Source of the DNA: an uncultured Alphaproteobacteria bacterium
GTDB lineage: Bacteria > Pseudomonadota > Alphaproteobacteria > Caulobacterales > Caulobacteraceae
NCBI GenBank assembly: GCA_903933475.1
Contig: CAIZKE010000354.1
Location: 1-5,415 of the forward strand
Reading direction: 5' to 3'
DNA: 5,415 bases
How positions within the stretch are numbered: position 1 is the stretch's first letter; each line of letters begins with the position of its first letter. The notes under the pieces were generated by a model. The model made no database searches. It was not told the origin of the DNA and worked only from the letters and a program-made list of their open reading frames with translations. Positions 1 to 5,415 of this stretch are shown in pieces. The position numbers and the translations under genes are program-made.

Positions 1-526
1 CGATCAGGCGCTCTGGAAGGGCGGTGAGTTCGAAGACGGTCTCATTGGTCAGGTAGGGCGTGGCGTCCAGTCCCGGGATTGGGGGAACGGAGGCCCGGGA
101 GCCCGTGGCGATGACGAACTTGCGGGCGGTGACGCGGAGGCTGTCGCTGGCGACGATGCGGGCGTCCAGGAAGTGGGCCGCCTCGCGGACCACATGGACG
201 CCGAGGCCCTCGAAACGCTCCTGGCTGTCGACCGGGGCGATGGTCCGGATGGTCTCGTGGACGTGGGCCATGACCCGGGCGAAGTCGACCTCGACCGGGC
301 CGGCGGTGACGCCGAGGCCCCCTCCGCTGCGCGCCGCATGGGCGGCGGAGGCGGCGGCGATCAGGGCCTTGGAGGGCACGCAGCCATAGTTGAGGCAGTC
401 GCCCCCCATCTCGCCCTTTTCGAAAAGGACGACCTTCAGGCCCAGCTGGGCGGCGCCCGCGGCGACGGAAAGGCCGCCGGACCCGGCTCCGATGATGGCA
501 ATGTCTACCTGAAGGGTCTGGGTCAC
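1..526 (-). CDS. FAD-dependent pyridine nucleotide-disulfide oxidoreductase (mercuric reductase/dihydrolipoamide dehydrogenase-like), N-terminal part
   Basis: This is the first 175 residues of a class I flavin disulfide reductase, cut by the left edge of the window; complete family members are usually about 450-480 residues. Seen in the translation: a dinucleotide-binding loop GAGSGG at residues 13-18 that would hold FAD; an acidic residue (E36) at the end of the second strand that would bind the adenosine ribose; the redox-active motif GGDCLNYGCVPSK at 41-53 with the cysteine pair C44/C49; and the ATGS segment at 140-143 followed by PPIPG, typical of the end of the first FAD-binding stretch. 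The family moves electrons from NAD(P)H through FAD to the disulfide and on to a substrate. The NAD(P)-binding and dimerisation domains lie outside, so the substrate cannot be decided. The GTG start overlaps the stop of the upstream membrane-protein gene by 4 bases (GTGA), with a GGGGAAGA Shine-Dalgarno-like site 4 bases ahead. The pair is therefore almost certainly one operon. True mercuric reductase is unlikely without other mer genes, but this is inference. Confidence 0.93.
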   Translation of the reverse strand, partial: MTQTLQVDIAIIGAGSGGLSVAAGAAQLGLKVVLFEKGEMGGDCLNYGCVPSKALIAAASAAHAARSGGGLGVTAGPVEVDFARVMAHVHETIRTIAPVDSQERFEGLGVHVVREAAHFLDARIVASDSLRVTARKFVIATGSRASVPPIPGLDATPYLTNETVFELTALPERLI

Positions 527-1239
527 AGGGTCTTCCCCGAGCGGGCGCGAAGGCGCTGGAAGATCGTGGCGCCCAGGGTGAGAAGGCCCAGCGCCACCAG
601 GGGCAGGAAGACCTTGGGCGAGAAGATGACCCCGAGGTCGGGGGTCCCGCCGCGGGAGAGGATCTCGCCGATCCCGGCACCGATCCCGCTGTAGATGAAG
701 GTGGCCGGCATGATGCCCAGGAAGGTGGCCAGGGCGTAGGCCCGCAGGGGCGCATGGGCCAGGGCGGCGGCCACATTGACCAGCCAGAAGGGCGCCAGCG
801 GGATGAGGCGCAAGGTCAGAATGTAGCCGAAGGCGCCTTCCTGGACCCCGTCAATCACCGCCTTGAGCCGACCTCCTGAGGCCTCGGCGCGCTCGCGCAG
901 GGCCTGTCCGAAAGAGGTCTTTACCGCATAGAAGACCAGGATGGCGCCGAGGGTGGCGCCGACCACAGTGGCCGCGCCGCCGATCCAGGTCCCGAAAAGG
1001 AAGCCGCCGGCCAGGGTCAGGATTGTCCCGCCGGGCAGGCTGACGGCGGTGGCGAGGGCGTAGACCGCGATAAAGGCCAGGAGTGCCAGGGGCAGCTGCT
1101 TGGCGACGAAGGCCCGGAGCGCAGCCTCATGCGACTGGAGGGCGTCCAGGTTCAGGTACTGGCCAGCGCCACTGGCAAAGATGGCGAGGGCACCCGCCAG
1201 CAGCAGGAGCAAGGGCGCGAAACGTTTGAGGCGGGCCAT
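523..1239 (-). CDS. TVP38/TMEM64 family (VTT/DedA-like) inner-membrane protein
   Basis: A 238-residue polytopic membrane protein of the TVP38/TMEM64 (SNARE-associated/VTT) family, relatives of DedA proteins. Family members are implicated in lipid scrambling or membrane homeostasis; the role of this one is unknown. Seen: a hydrophobic N-terminal segment at about 8-28; the LPGG motif (68-71) followed by GGFLFG (78-83), the characteristic re-entrant region; a glycine-rich helix at about 86-106; RLIP (144-147) with FWLVN (151-155); GIMP (175-178); and a last helix at about 211-230 ending in a basic tail. An in-frame GTG at 1266 would add nine residues. I chose the ATG at 1239 because a GGAG lies 5 bases upstream and the protein then starts with a normal basic stretch before the first membrane segment (MARLKRF). 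The stop overlaps the GTG start of the FAD oxidoreductase gene. Proteins in which these two domains are fused are known elsewhere, which supports a shared function. Confidence 0.92.
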   Translation of the reverse strand: MARLKRFAPLLLLLAGALAIFASGAGQYLNLDALQSHEAALRAFVAKQLPLALLAFIAVYALATAVSLPGGTILTLAGGFLFGTWIGGAATVVGATLGAILVFYAVKTSFGQALRERAEASGGRLKAVIDGVQEGAFGYILTLRLIPLAPFWLVNVAAALAHAPLRAYALATFLGIMPATFIYSGIGAGIGEILSRGGTPDLGVIFSPKVFLPLVALGLLTLGATIFQRLRARSGKTL

Positions 1240-1244
1240 CCGGT

Positions 1245-1248
1245 CTCC
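1245..1248 (-). promoter_or_regulatory. Ribosome binding site that decides the start of the TVP38-family gene
   Basis: GGAG on the minus strand sits 5 bases before the ATG at 1239. The upstream GTG at 1266 has only a weak GGTAAG ahead of it, so the ATG is preferred. Confidence 0.55.
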
Positions 1249-1393
1249 GATGCGGCTTGGAAGCACCGTCTTACCGGCGACGACGGGAACGATCCATGGC
1301 CTTGCACAATCGGGGGGGATCGGGCGCGCCGGGGCCGTCAGATCCGCTGGGTCTGGGCTGGAGCCTCGTCGACGCCAGCTGGACGGGCGGACG

Positions 1394-1421
1394 GCGTCGC
1401 CTCCAGGATTGGAGGCGACGC
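1394..1421 (-). terminator. Hairpin after the TonB-dependent receptor gene, probable terminator
   Basis: A perfect 11-bp inverted repeat (arms 1394-1404 and 1411-1421) encloses a 6-base loop. It begins 6 bases past the receptor's TAG stop, where an intrinsic terminator would be expected, and separates the receptor from the TVP38-oxidoreductase pair. On the minus strand the downstream side is GC-rich and has no T tract. It may therefore work with Rho or mainly protect the mRNA 3' end. Confidence 0.6.
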
Positions 1422-1427
1422 GCCTGC

Positions 1428-3815
1428 CTAGTACTTGATGGCGAACGAAGCGCCGAAGTAGCGGGGCTCGCCCGCGATGAAGGTCGGGATCCCGAATGCG
1501 CCGCCCGTATTGCCAGCATCCTTGATGTATTCTTGATCCAACAGATTGGAGACGAAACCCTCTACCTTCCAGTTCGCATTGGTCGGCTGGTAGGAAATAC
1601 GAAGGTTCACGAGACCGTAGGGATCCTGATATTCATCCTGGACCCTGTCACCTGTGCTCTGAAGCGCCGGAATGTCGTTATCGTTGTCAAAGAAAACCTT
1701 TGATTGCCACGTGTAGGTCGGAAGGAAAACAAGATCACCTTCCAGAACCTGAACACTATATTTCATTCCGAACGAAACTGTATTATCCGGAGAAAGACGG
1801 AAGCTGTTGCCCTTGAAGCGGCCGTTATCAAATCGGCCGTTATTGTAACCGTAGGTGCCAAAGATCATCACCTCCCGAATCGGTTTCCAATTGATCTGGC
1901 CCTCAAAACCTGTTGCCGAGGCATCGCCAGCACTGATTGTCTGAAACACGCCCGGAGATACCTGGATGCTCGTCTGGAAGTTCGTATACGAGAACTGATA
2001 GATTGACCCCTCAAGGGAGAGGCGACGGTCGAGCCATTGGGTCTTCGCCCCGGCTTCGTAGGAATCGACGATCTCGGCGGCGACGGGAGTGAAGCGGGCA
2101 TTGCCTTGCGGCGCCGCCGGTGCCCCGGGTGACAGCACCTCGGGACGCCGACCGCGGGAGTGGGTGACGAACAGGCTGATATCGTCGGACACGGAGTATC
2201 GGCCCACGATCCGATAGGTCACACCCGAGTCGGAGAAGGACTGGTACTGGGGAAGGCCCCCCGGCGTGGACTGCAGGAAGATGCCACGGGCCGTGGCCGG
2301 ATTGGCCGCATTGGCCGCAGAGCCGCTGGTCAGGACAGAGCCGCCGTTGTCGAGTGTGCCGCGGTACCCGGACCTCTTTTCGTCGCTGCTATAGCGCACG
2401 CCAGCCGAGACCTCGAACTGGTCAGTAAACTTGTACGTGGCATCGGCGAACACATCGTACGAGGTGGTGCGGCCGTAGTTCTCGAAGGTCTCGCGATGGA
2501 CCAGCTTCAGCGTGCTGAGGGCAGCCGCCGAGTTGATGGTGTCGATCGCCGGGACGTTCGGCGGCGTGAAGCCGAGCAGGCCGGCCAGGGCCGGCGTGGT
2601 CCGAGCGGCAAACACGCGCTCATTGTACTGAAGCGGCACCGCCTGGGACCCGTCCTCGTGAAAATATCCCACGCCGGCAAAGGCGCTCAAACGGGTGCCG
2701 CTATCGTAGTTGATGCGGAATTCCTGGCTGTACTGGTCGCCCCGAGCGTCCTCCGCGAAGACGAAGAGCGGAAGGGAGAAGCCGTCCGCGTCGAACACTT
2801 CCAAAGACTCGAACCGGCGAAACGCGGTGATGGAAGACAGCCGGAGCGTATCGCTGAACTTGTATCCGACGAGCCCGGTGACGCCCCAGGTGGTCCGCTC
2901 CAGGCCGAGATCACGACCGCCTGCGAAGCCATCGCTGGAGGCCAGCGCCGCGCCGGAATTCTGGCCCAGATCGCCAAGAACACGGCCTGTCAGGGTATCG
3001 GTTGGGAGATAGGTCAACGATTTGAACGATGTCCCGGTGGGGTTGTTCTCCTCGTAGTTGAGGATCAGATCCGCATCGAGACTGTCGTTCGGGCTCCATT
3101 TAAGGACAGCACGGTATGCTGCTGTATCTGTAGAATTGAAGTCCCGTCCGCCGAGCACGTTTTCAACATATCCATCGCGCGTCTTGACGCGGCCTGCCAA
3201 ACGGATGGCGAAGGTCGGGCTTAGGGGGAGATTGACCATCGCTTCGAAGCCGCGGAAATCGTAGTTTCCGGCCTCGAACTTCGTGGCGGCTGCAAAGCTG
3301 CTGGGGTCAGCCTTGTTCTGGACGACGTTGACCGCGCCGAGCAGGGCGCTGCGCCCGAACAGGGTCGACTGCGGTCCCTTGGCAATTTCAATCCGCGCGT
3401 TGTCGAAGAGTTCGATGTACGAGCCCCGGGACTTGGATATCGAAACGCCGTCCTGGAAGACCGAGACTCGAGGCTCCACGGTGGCGCCACCGTCATCGGA
3501 GGTGATGCCACGAATGACGAACCCAGGATTGTTCGGCGACTGGTTCTGGACCTCAAAGCCCGGGACAAAGAGGGACAGTTCTTCGAACTCCTGGACACCG
3601 ATCTCATCCAGGAAGACCCCCGAATAGGCGGTCAAGGCGATCGGGACGTCGAGGGTCCGCTGTTCGCGCTTCTGAGCGGTGACAATCAGCTCCTCAATAT
3701 AGCTTTCTCCGGGCGCTCGGGCTCCGGCGACCTGCGCGTTAGCGCCAGAAAAAGCGAGCAATGCAGATGTGCACACCGTGCAAAAAACAAGTCCACGAAC
3801 CGATCGACGCAACAT
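1428..3815 (-). CDS. TonB-dependent outer-membrane receptor
   Basis: A complete 795-residue TonB-dependent receptor, a 22-strand outer-membrane barrel that imports a scarce ligand using energy passed on by TonB-ExbB-ExbD. Seen: a signal peptide at residues 1-27 (basic LRRSVR start, hydrophobic core, likely cleavage after SGANA); a TonB-box-like EELIVTAQKR at 41-50; a plug domain at about 54-165 with FVIRG at 99-103, FQDGV at 120-124 and KGPQSTLFGR at 146-155; then a barrel of alternating strands ending in FVSNLLDQEY and a final strand closing with tyrosine (IKY). An N-terminal extension of 15 codons to 3860 is open, but the ATG at 3815 has GAGGG 5 bases upstream and starts the signal peptide directly. 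No carboxypeptidase-like or secretin/STN N-terminal extension is present, so it is not a FecA-type signalling receptor. The plug motif departs from the common RGPQGTLYGRNA form. GC content varies strongly along the gene. The ligand is unknown: no transporter, enzyme or regulator lies beside it. Confidence 0.95.
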   Translation of the reverse strand: MLRRSVRGLVFCTVCTSALLAFSGANAQVAGARAPGESYIEELIVTAQKREQRTLDVPIALTAYSGVFLDEIGVQEFEELSLFVPGFEVQNQSPNNPGFVIRGITSDDGGATVEPRVSVFQDGVSISKSRGSYIELFDNARIEIAKGPQSTLFGRSALLGAVNVVQNKADPSSFAAATKFEAGNYDFRGFEAMVNLPLSPTFAIRLAGRVKTRDGYVENVLGGRDFNSTDTAAYRAVLKWSPNDSLDADLILNYEENNPTGTSFKSLTYLPTDTLTGRVLGDLGQNSGAALASSDGFAGGRDLGLERTTWGVTGLVGYKFSDTLRLSSITAFRRFESLEVFDADGFSLPLFVFAEDARGDQYSQEFRINYDSGTRLSAFAGVGYFHEDGSQAVPLQYNERVFAARTTPALAGLLGFTPPNVPAIDTINSAAALSTLKLVHRETFENYGRTTSYDVFADATYKFTDQFEVSAGVRYSSDEKRSGYRGTLDNGGSVLTSGSAANAANPATARGIFLQSTPGGLPQYQSFSDSGVTYRIVGRYSVSDDISLFVTHSRGRRPEVLSPGAPAAPQGNARFTPVAAEIVDSYEAGAKTQWLDRRLSLEGSIYQFSYTNFQTSIQVSPGVFQTISAGDASATGFEGQINWKPIREVMIFGTYGYNNGRFDNGRFKGNSFRLSPDNTVSFGMKYSVQVLEGDLVFLPTYTWQSKVFFDNDNDIPALQSTGDRVQDEYQDPYGLVNLRISYQPTNANWKVEGFVSNLLDQEYIKDAGNTGGAFGIPTFIAGEPRYFGASFAIKY
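2301..2318 (-). repeat. 9-bp tandem duplication inside the receptor gene
   Basis: The unit ATTGGCCGC occurs twice in direct succession on the plus strand. It encodes AANAAN in the receptor, in a low-complexity segment likely to be a surface or periplasmic loop of the barrel. It keeps the reading frame. Confidence 0.6.
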
Positions 3816-3820
3816 TTTTA

Positions 3821-3825
3821 CCCTC
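3821..3825 (-). promoter_or_regulatory. Ribosome binding site that decides the receptor start
   Basis: GAGGG on the minus strand lies 5 bases before the ATG at 3815. This favours that start over the upstream in-frame codon at 3860, whose extra 15 residues would spoil the signal peptide. Confidence 0.65.
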
Positions 3826-3844
3826 GTATTTTTCGCTGTACGGG

Positions 3845-3871
3845 GGGCTAGCGCTTCCACATGTCAGTCCA
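3845..3871 (-). promoter_or_regulatory. Candidate promoter of the receptor gene
   Basis: On the minus strand TGGACT (3866-3871) is followed after 13 bases by GCTAGCCC (3845-3852). This partly matches the Caulobacter housekeeping pattern TTGACGS-N10-14-GCTANAWC. It would place the transcript start about 20-25 bases before the ATG, leaving room for the Shine-Dalgarno site. Both elements are imperfect, so this is a candidate by position and similarity only. Confidence 0.3.
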
Positions 3872-3972
3872 GGTACGCTTGTGTGAAAATCGCGCGCACA
3901 GGATCTGCGACCTCGGATTTCACAGACTCTGGGCTCAGGCTGTTGTCGTGCAGGCACACTCGCGCAGGTGGT

Positions 3973-3989
3973 GGTTGGGGCCCCCAGCC
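3973..3989. repeat. 17-base near-perfect palindrome upstream of the receptor gene
   Basis: GGTTGGGG and CCCCAGCC flank a single central C. All positions pair, one as a T-G wobble. It lies about 100 bases upstream of the candidate receptor promoter. It could be a binding site for a dimeric regulator, or a chance product of GC-rich DNA. Confidence 0.35.
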
Positions 3990-4112
3990 CTGAGAGGTCA
4001 TATCTCTTGAGCCGACCTATCGGCCGAGAGCCGGGCAAAACGCCGGAGCCCCGGGGACGTCGCAGTCCATGACGACCGCACCCCCATAGTCATCATCGGG
4101 ACCTGCTGCCGC

Positions 4113-4682
4113 TCAGGGCGAAGGGACCAAGGGGCCTTGCCCCCTTGGAACCCAGTCGCCCGCGCGCCTCGGCGGTAGCGGCCCCAGGAAGTCACGCTTT
4201 CCGATGTCCACCCCGGCCGTTCTCAGCAGCGCATAGGCCATGGAGGTGTGGAAAAGTACGTTTGGCAGGGCGAGGTTCAACACGTATTCCGGGGCCCGAA
4301 AGTGACGCGCGCCCTTGGGGCTGGGCAGGACGATCTCGCGGTCTTCTGCGCCGTCAAAGTCCGCCGGGGCAAGCATACCCAACTCATTGAGCGCCTGATC
4401 CAGTGCCCGACGCATGTCCTCCAGGGTGGAGAGTCCGGCCAGGTCATCGGGCGGCAGGCCGCGAAGCCGTCGCGTGGCGCCTAGGGCGTTATTGATGGCC
4501 GCCTGAATCTGGAACGGAAGGGGATTCATCTCTGGGGCGAGACGCAGCTCGACGAGGCCAGACAGCCCGTCTCCGAGACCCGCACCGTCGAAGTGAGCCT
4601 CGGCCTTTTCAAGCAAGCCGAGCAAAACGTTCAGCGCGCGCTGAAACCTTGGGACGGTCAGGTCGAACAGATTGAAGGTCAT
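4113..4682 (-). CDS. DUF1993 family protein
   Basis: A 189-residue soluble protein of the DUF1993 family; its biochemical role is not established, and I believe the family falls in the DinB/YfiT-like helical-bundle group. Seen: the N-terminal pattern MTFNLFDLTVPRFQRALNVL, then LLEKAEAHF, where members usually start, and the typical C-terminal stretch FHTSMAYALLRTAGVDIGKRDFLG at about residues 144-167. The open frame extends upstream to 4763, but those 27 extra residues do not resemble the family. With the ATG at 4682, a GGGGGAGG lies 11 bases upstream, a rather long spacing, so the start is likely but not certain. Members usually end soon after the GKRDFLG motif. Here a 22-residue proline- and glycine-rich tail follows, encoded across a strong hairpin. 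No signal peptide or membrane segment is seen. It appears to be transcribed alone, divergently from the exported protein gene on the right. Confidence 0.88.
   Translation of the reverse strand: MTFNLFDLTVPRFQRALNVLLGLLEKAEAHFDGAGLGDGLSGLVELRLAPEMNPLPFQIQAAINNALGATRRLRGLPPDDLAGLSTLEDMRRALDQALNELGMLAPADFDGAEDREIVLPSPKGARHFRAPEYVLNLALPNVLFHTSMAYALLRTAGVDIGKRDFLGPLPPRRAGDWVPRGQGPLVPSP
4123..4153 (-). terminator. Hairpin overlapping the 3' end of the DUF1993 gene, probable terminator
   Basis: CCAAGGGG (4127-4134) and CCCCTTGG (4141-4148) pair perfectly around a 6-base loop. A further GGG/CCC pair (4123-4125 with 4151-4153) forms beyond a small internal loop. The whole hairpin lies inside the last codons, just before the stop at 4113, and the minus strand continues into pyrimidine-rich TCCCTT. 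Position and shape suggest a terminator, although it is translated. Confidence 0.5.
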
Positions 4683-4772
4683 GATGGCTCGAGCCTCCCC
4701 CGGCGAGGCGACATGAGGGCGATTGGTGTCGTGACGGTGACAGGGCTGGAGGGTTTCAACCAAAAGCGGAAC

Positions 4773-4801
4773 TTGACGCCCTCGGGTGGGCTTCGGCTTT
4801 A
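4773..4801 (+). promoter_or_regulatory. Candidate promoter of the exported-protein gene
   Basis: TTGACG (4773-4778) is a good -35 element. After 17 bases comes GCTTTA (4796-4801), a weak -10 that resembles the GCTA core of Caulobacter promoters. The start codon is about 50 bases further on. It lies in the 170-base divergent region 4683-4852. No comparably good promoter could be found for the DUF1993 gene on the opposite strand. Confidence 0.35.
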
Positions 4802-4840
4802 CGGCCGCCGTCGTTACTGGGACATTGGGCCATTCATCCC

Positions 4841-4846
4841 GGAGGG
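4841..4846 (+). promoter_or_regulatory. Strong ribosome binding site of the exported-protein gene
   Basis: GGAGGG lies 6 bases before the ATG at 4853, close to the ideal Shine-Dalgarno sequence and distance. It fixes the start of a gene that has no recognised family to guide the choice. Confidence 0.75.
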
Positions 4847-4852
4847 CACGAC

Positions 4853-5415
4853 ATGGCGGCTGGCTTTTCTTCCCTCCTGACAGCGCTCGCCCTGATGGCG
4901 GCGGCGGGTTCCGGGGGCACAGGCCTGCGGGCCGACGACATCCCCGTGGCGCACACGCCGAAGGTCCCCGGGGGATACGGCAAGACCTTCCCGGAACCGG
5001 TCCTGCGCCGATGCGCCGAGCCCCTGGCGGCGGACGCCCCGGACCTGCGCGGCATCTGGCGGATCGTGGAGGTCAACGGCAAGGCACCGGCCCCGGGCGA
5101 GCGCATGCACGGCTATGTGGAGCGCATCGAGCAGTGCGGGAACCGGATCGTCGACATGGGGGGCGGGACCATCGCCGACGCCCGGGCCGACGGGACCGAG
5201 ACCAACGCCGTACACGATGTCTCGGTCCGCGACTTCCGCACTCCCATTGTCGCCATTGCGACCTACGAGGCGGGCGCCTTCATCCTGCGCCCCGTGGGGA
5301 TGCCGGGGATCGAGGTGCGCCGCTGGCTGGAGCCCGACGGCCGGATGGGCTGGACCCGGCCCGACCTCGGCCGGATGCGGCTAGAGCGAATCGGCGGGCC
5401 GAACGATCCCTACAC
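4853..5415 (+). CDS. Putative exported protein of unknown function, cut by the right edge
   Basis: An open frame of 187 codons from the ATG at 4853 runs off the window, so the C-terminus is missing. I do not recognise the family. Seen: a probable signal peptide at residues 1-27 (hydrophobic core LLTALALMAAAG, likely cleavage after LRA) without a basic n-region or lipobox cysteine; two cysteines, C54 and C95, which could form a disulfide in the periplasm; a GIW at 67-69 followed by alternating hydrophobic and polar residues (RIVEV, YVERIEQCGNRIVDM, VVAIATY-like and FILRP strands), which looks like an antiparallel beta protein. The G-x-W near the first strand recalls lipocalin-like barrels, but this is only a shape argument. 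Codon use is strongly GC-rich (46 of 60 bases at 4981-5040), as expected for a native gene, and the antisense frame across it lacks any family feature. The gene is divergent from DUF1993. Confidence 0.82.
   Translation, partial: MAAGFSSLLTALALMAAAGSGGTGLRADDIPVAHTPKVPGGYGKTFPEPVLRRCAEPLAADAPDLRGIWRIVEVNGKAPAPGERMHGYVERIEQCGNRIVDMGGGTIADARADGTETNAVHDVSVRDFRTPIVAIATYEAGAFILRPVGMPGIEVRRWLEPDGRMGWTRPDLGRMRLERIGGPNDPY

Larger units (their letters stand above)
3816..4112. other. Non-coding region between the receptor and DUF1993 genes
   Basis: These 297 bases hold no convincing gene on either strand; the open frames crossing it have no family features or good start sites. It contains the receptor's ribosome binding site and candidate promoter near the left end, an inverted pair TGTGAAA (3882-3888) and TTTCACA (3918-3924), and a 17-base near-palindrome at 3973-3989. 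The part from about 4010 to 4112 shows nothing I can name. No riboswitch or small RNA could be recognised by eye. Confidence 0.6.

Noticed and set aside
42..776. Minus-strand open frame of 244 codons crossing the reductase and TVP38 genes
   Set aside because: It runs out of frame across two real genes and its product is almost entirely proline, arginine and glycine. The true frames carry clear motifs.
1257..1703. Plus-strand open frame of 148 codons in the gap left of the receptor
   Set aside because: It mostly overlaps the receptor's 3' end in antisense, passes through the terminator hairpin and has no family resemblance.
2283..2297. 15-base palindrome GCCACGG-G-CCGTGGC inside the receptor gene
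   Set aside because: It lies in a GC-rich coding stretch, far from any promoter, and is explained by codon choice. No second copy is seen.
2160..3224. Long plus-strand open frame of 354 codons across the receptor gene
   Set aside because: It is antisense to the well-supported TonB-dependent receptor, has no family features and an arginine- and glycine-rich composition typical of the opposite strand of GC-rich genes.
3991..4010. Weak AGAG/CTCT inverted repeat
   Set aside because: Only four pairs plus wobbles around a 7-base loop, well within chance.
4727..4742. TGTC-N8-GACA and the direct repeat GTGAC in the divergent region
   Set aside because: The arms are too short to separate from chance, and no adjacent regulator supports an operator here.
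4814..5215. Minus-strand open frame of 133 codons at the right end
   Set aside because: It is antisense to the exported-protein frame, which has a strong ribosome binding site and signal peptide. The antisense product shows no recognisable feature.

Overview
The window is GC-rich DNA from what is most likely an alphaproteobacterium. The Caulobacterales (Caulobacter, Phenylobacterium or Brevundimonas type) fit best, with Sphingomonadales as the main alternative. The grounds are three: two sampled 60-base stretches of flanking coding sequence are 73-77% GC, the TonB-dependent receptor is of the kind these groups carry in large numbers, and the candidate promoters look partly like the Caulobacter housekeeping consensus. 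No RNA gene, insertion sequence, CRISPR array or phage gene is visible.

Layout, left to right. (1) On the minus strand, positions 1-526 hold the N-terminal 175 residues of a class I pyridine nucleotide-disulfide oxidoreductase (mercuric reductase or dihydrolipoamide dehydrogenase type); the rest lies outside the window. (2) Directly upstream on the same strand, and overlapping it by 4 bases, is a TVP38/TMEM64 (VTT/DedA-like) membrane protein at 523-1239. (3) A 188-base gap follows, with a perfect 11-bp hairpin just past the stop of the next gene. (4) A complete TonB-dependent outer-membrane receptor of 795 residues occupies 1428-3815 on the minus strand. (5) A 297-base non-coding stretch holds the receptor's probable promoter and some palindromes. 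(6) A DUF1993 protein lies at 4113-4682 on the minus strand, its last codons running through a terminator-like hairpin. (7) A 170-base divergent intergenic region separates it from (8), a plus-strand gene for a putative exported protein of unknown function that begins at 4853 and runs off the right edge.

The only clear functional pair is the membrane protein with the FAD oxidoreductase. They are translationally coupled here, and the two domains are known as single fused proteins in other bacteria, so they probably act together in a membrane-associated redox process whose substrate is unknown. The receptor appears to be a single-gene unit without a neighbouring anti-sigma factor, transporter or catabolic enzyme, so its ligand cannot be read from context. 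DUF1993 and the exported protein are divergently transcribed and show no obvious link to the rest. I do not see a convincing new multi-gene system. The best leads are the coupled redox/membrane pair, the unusual plug motifs and uneven base composition of the receptor, and the hairpin-encoded tail of the DUF1993 protein.
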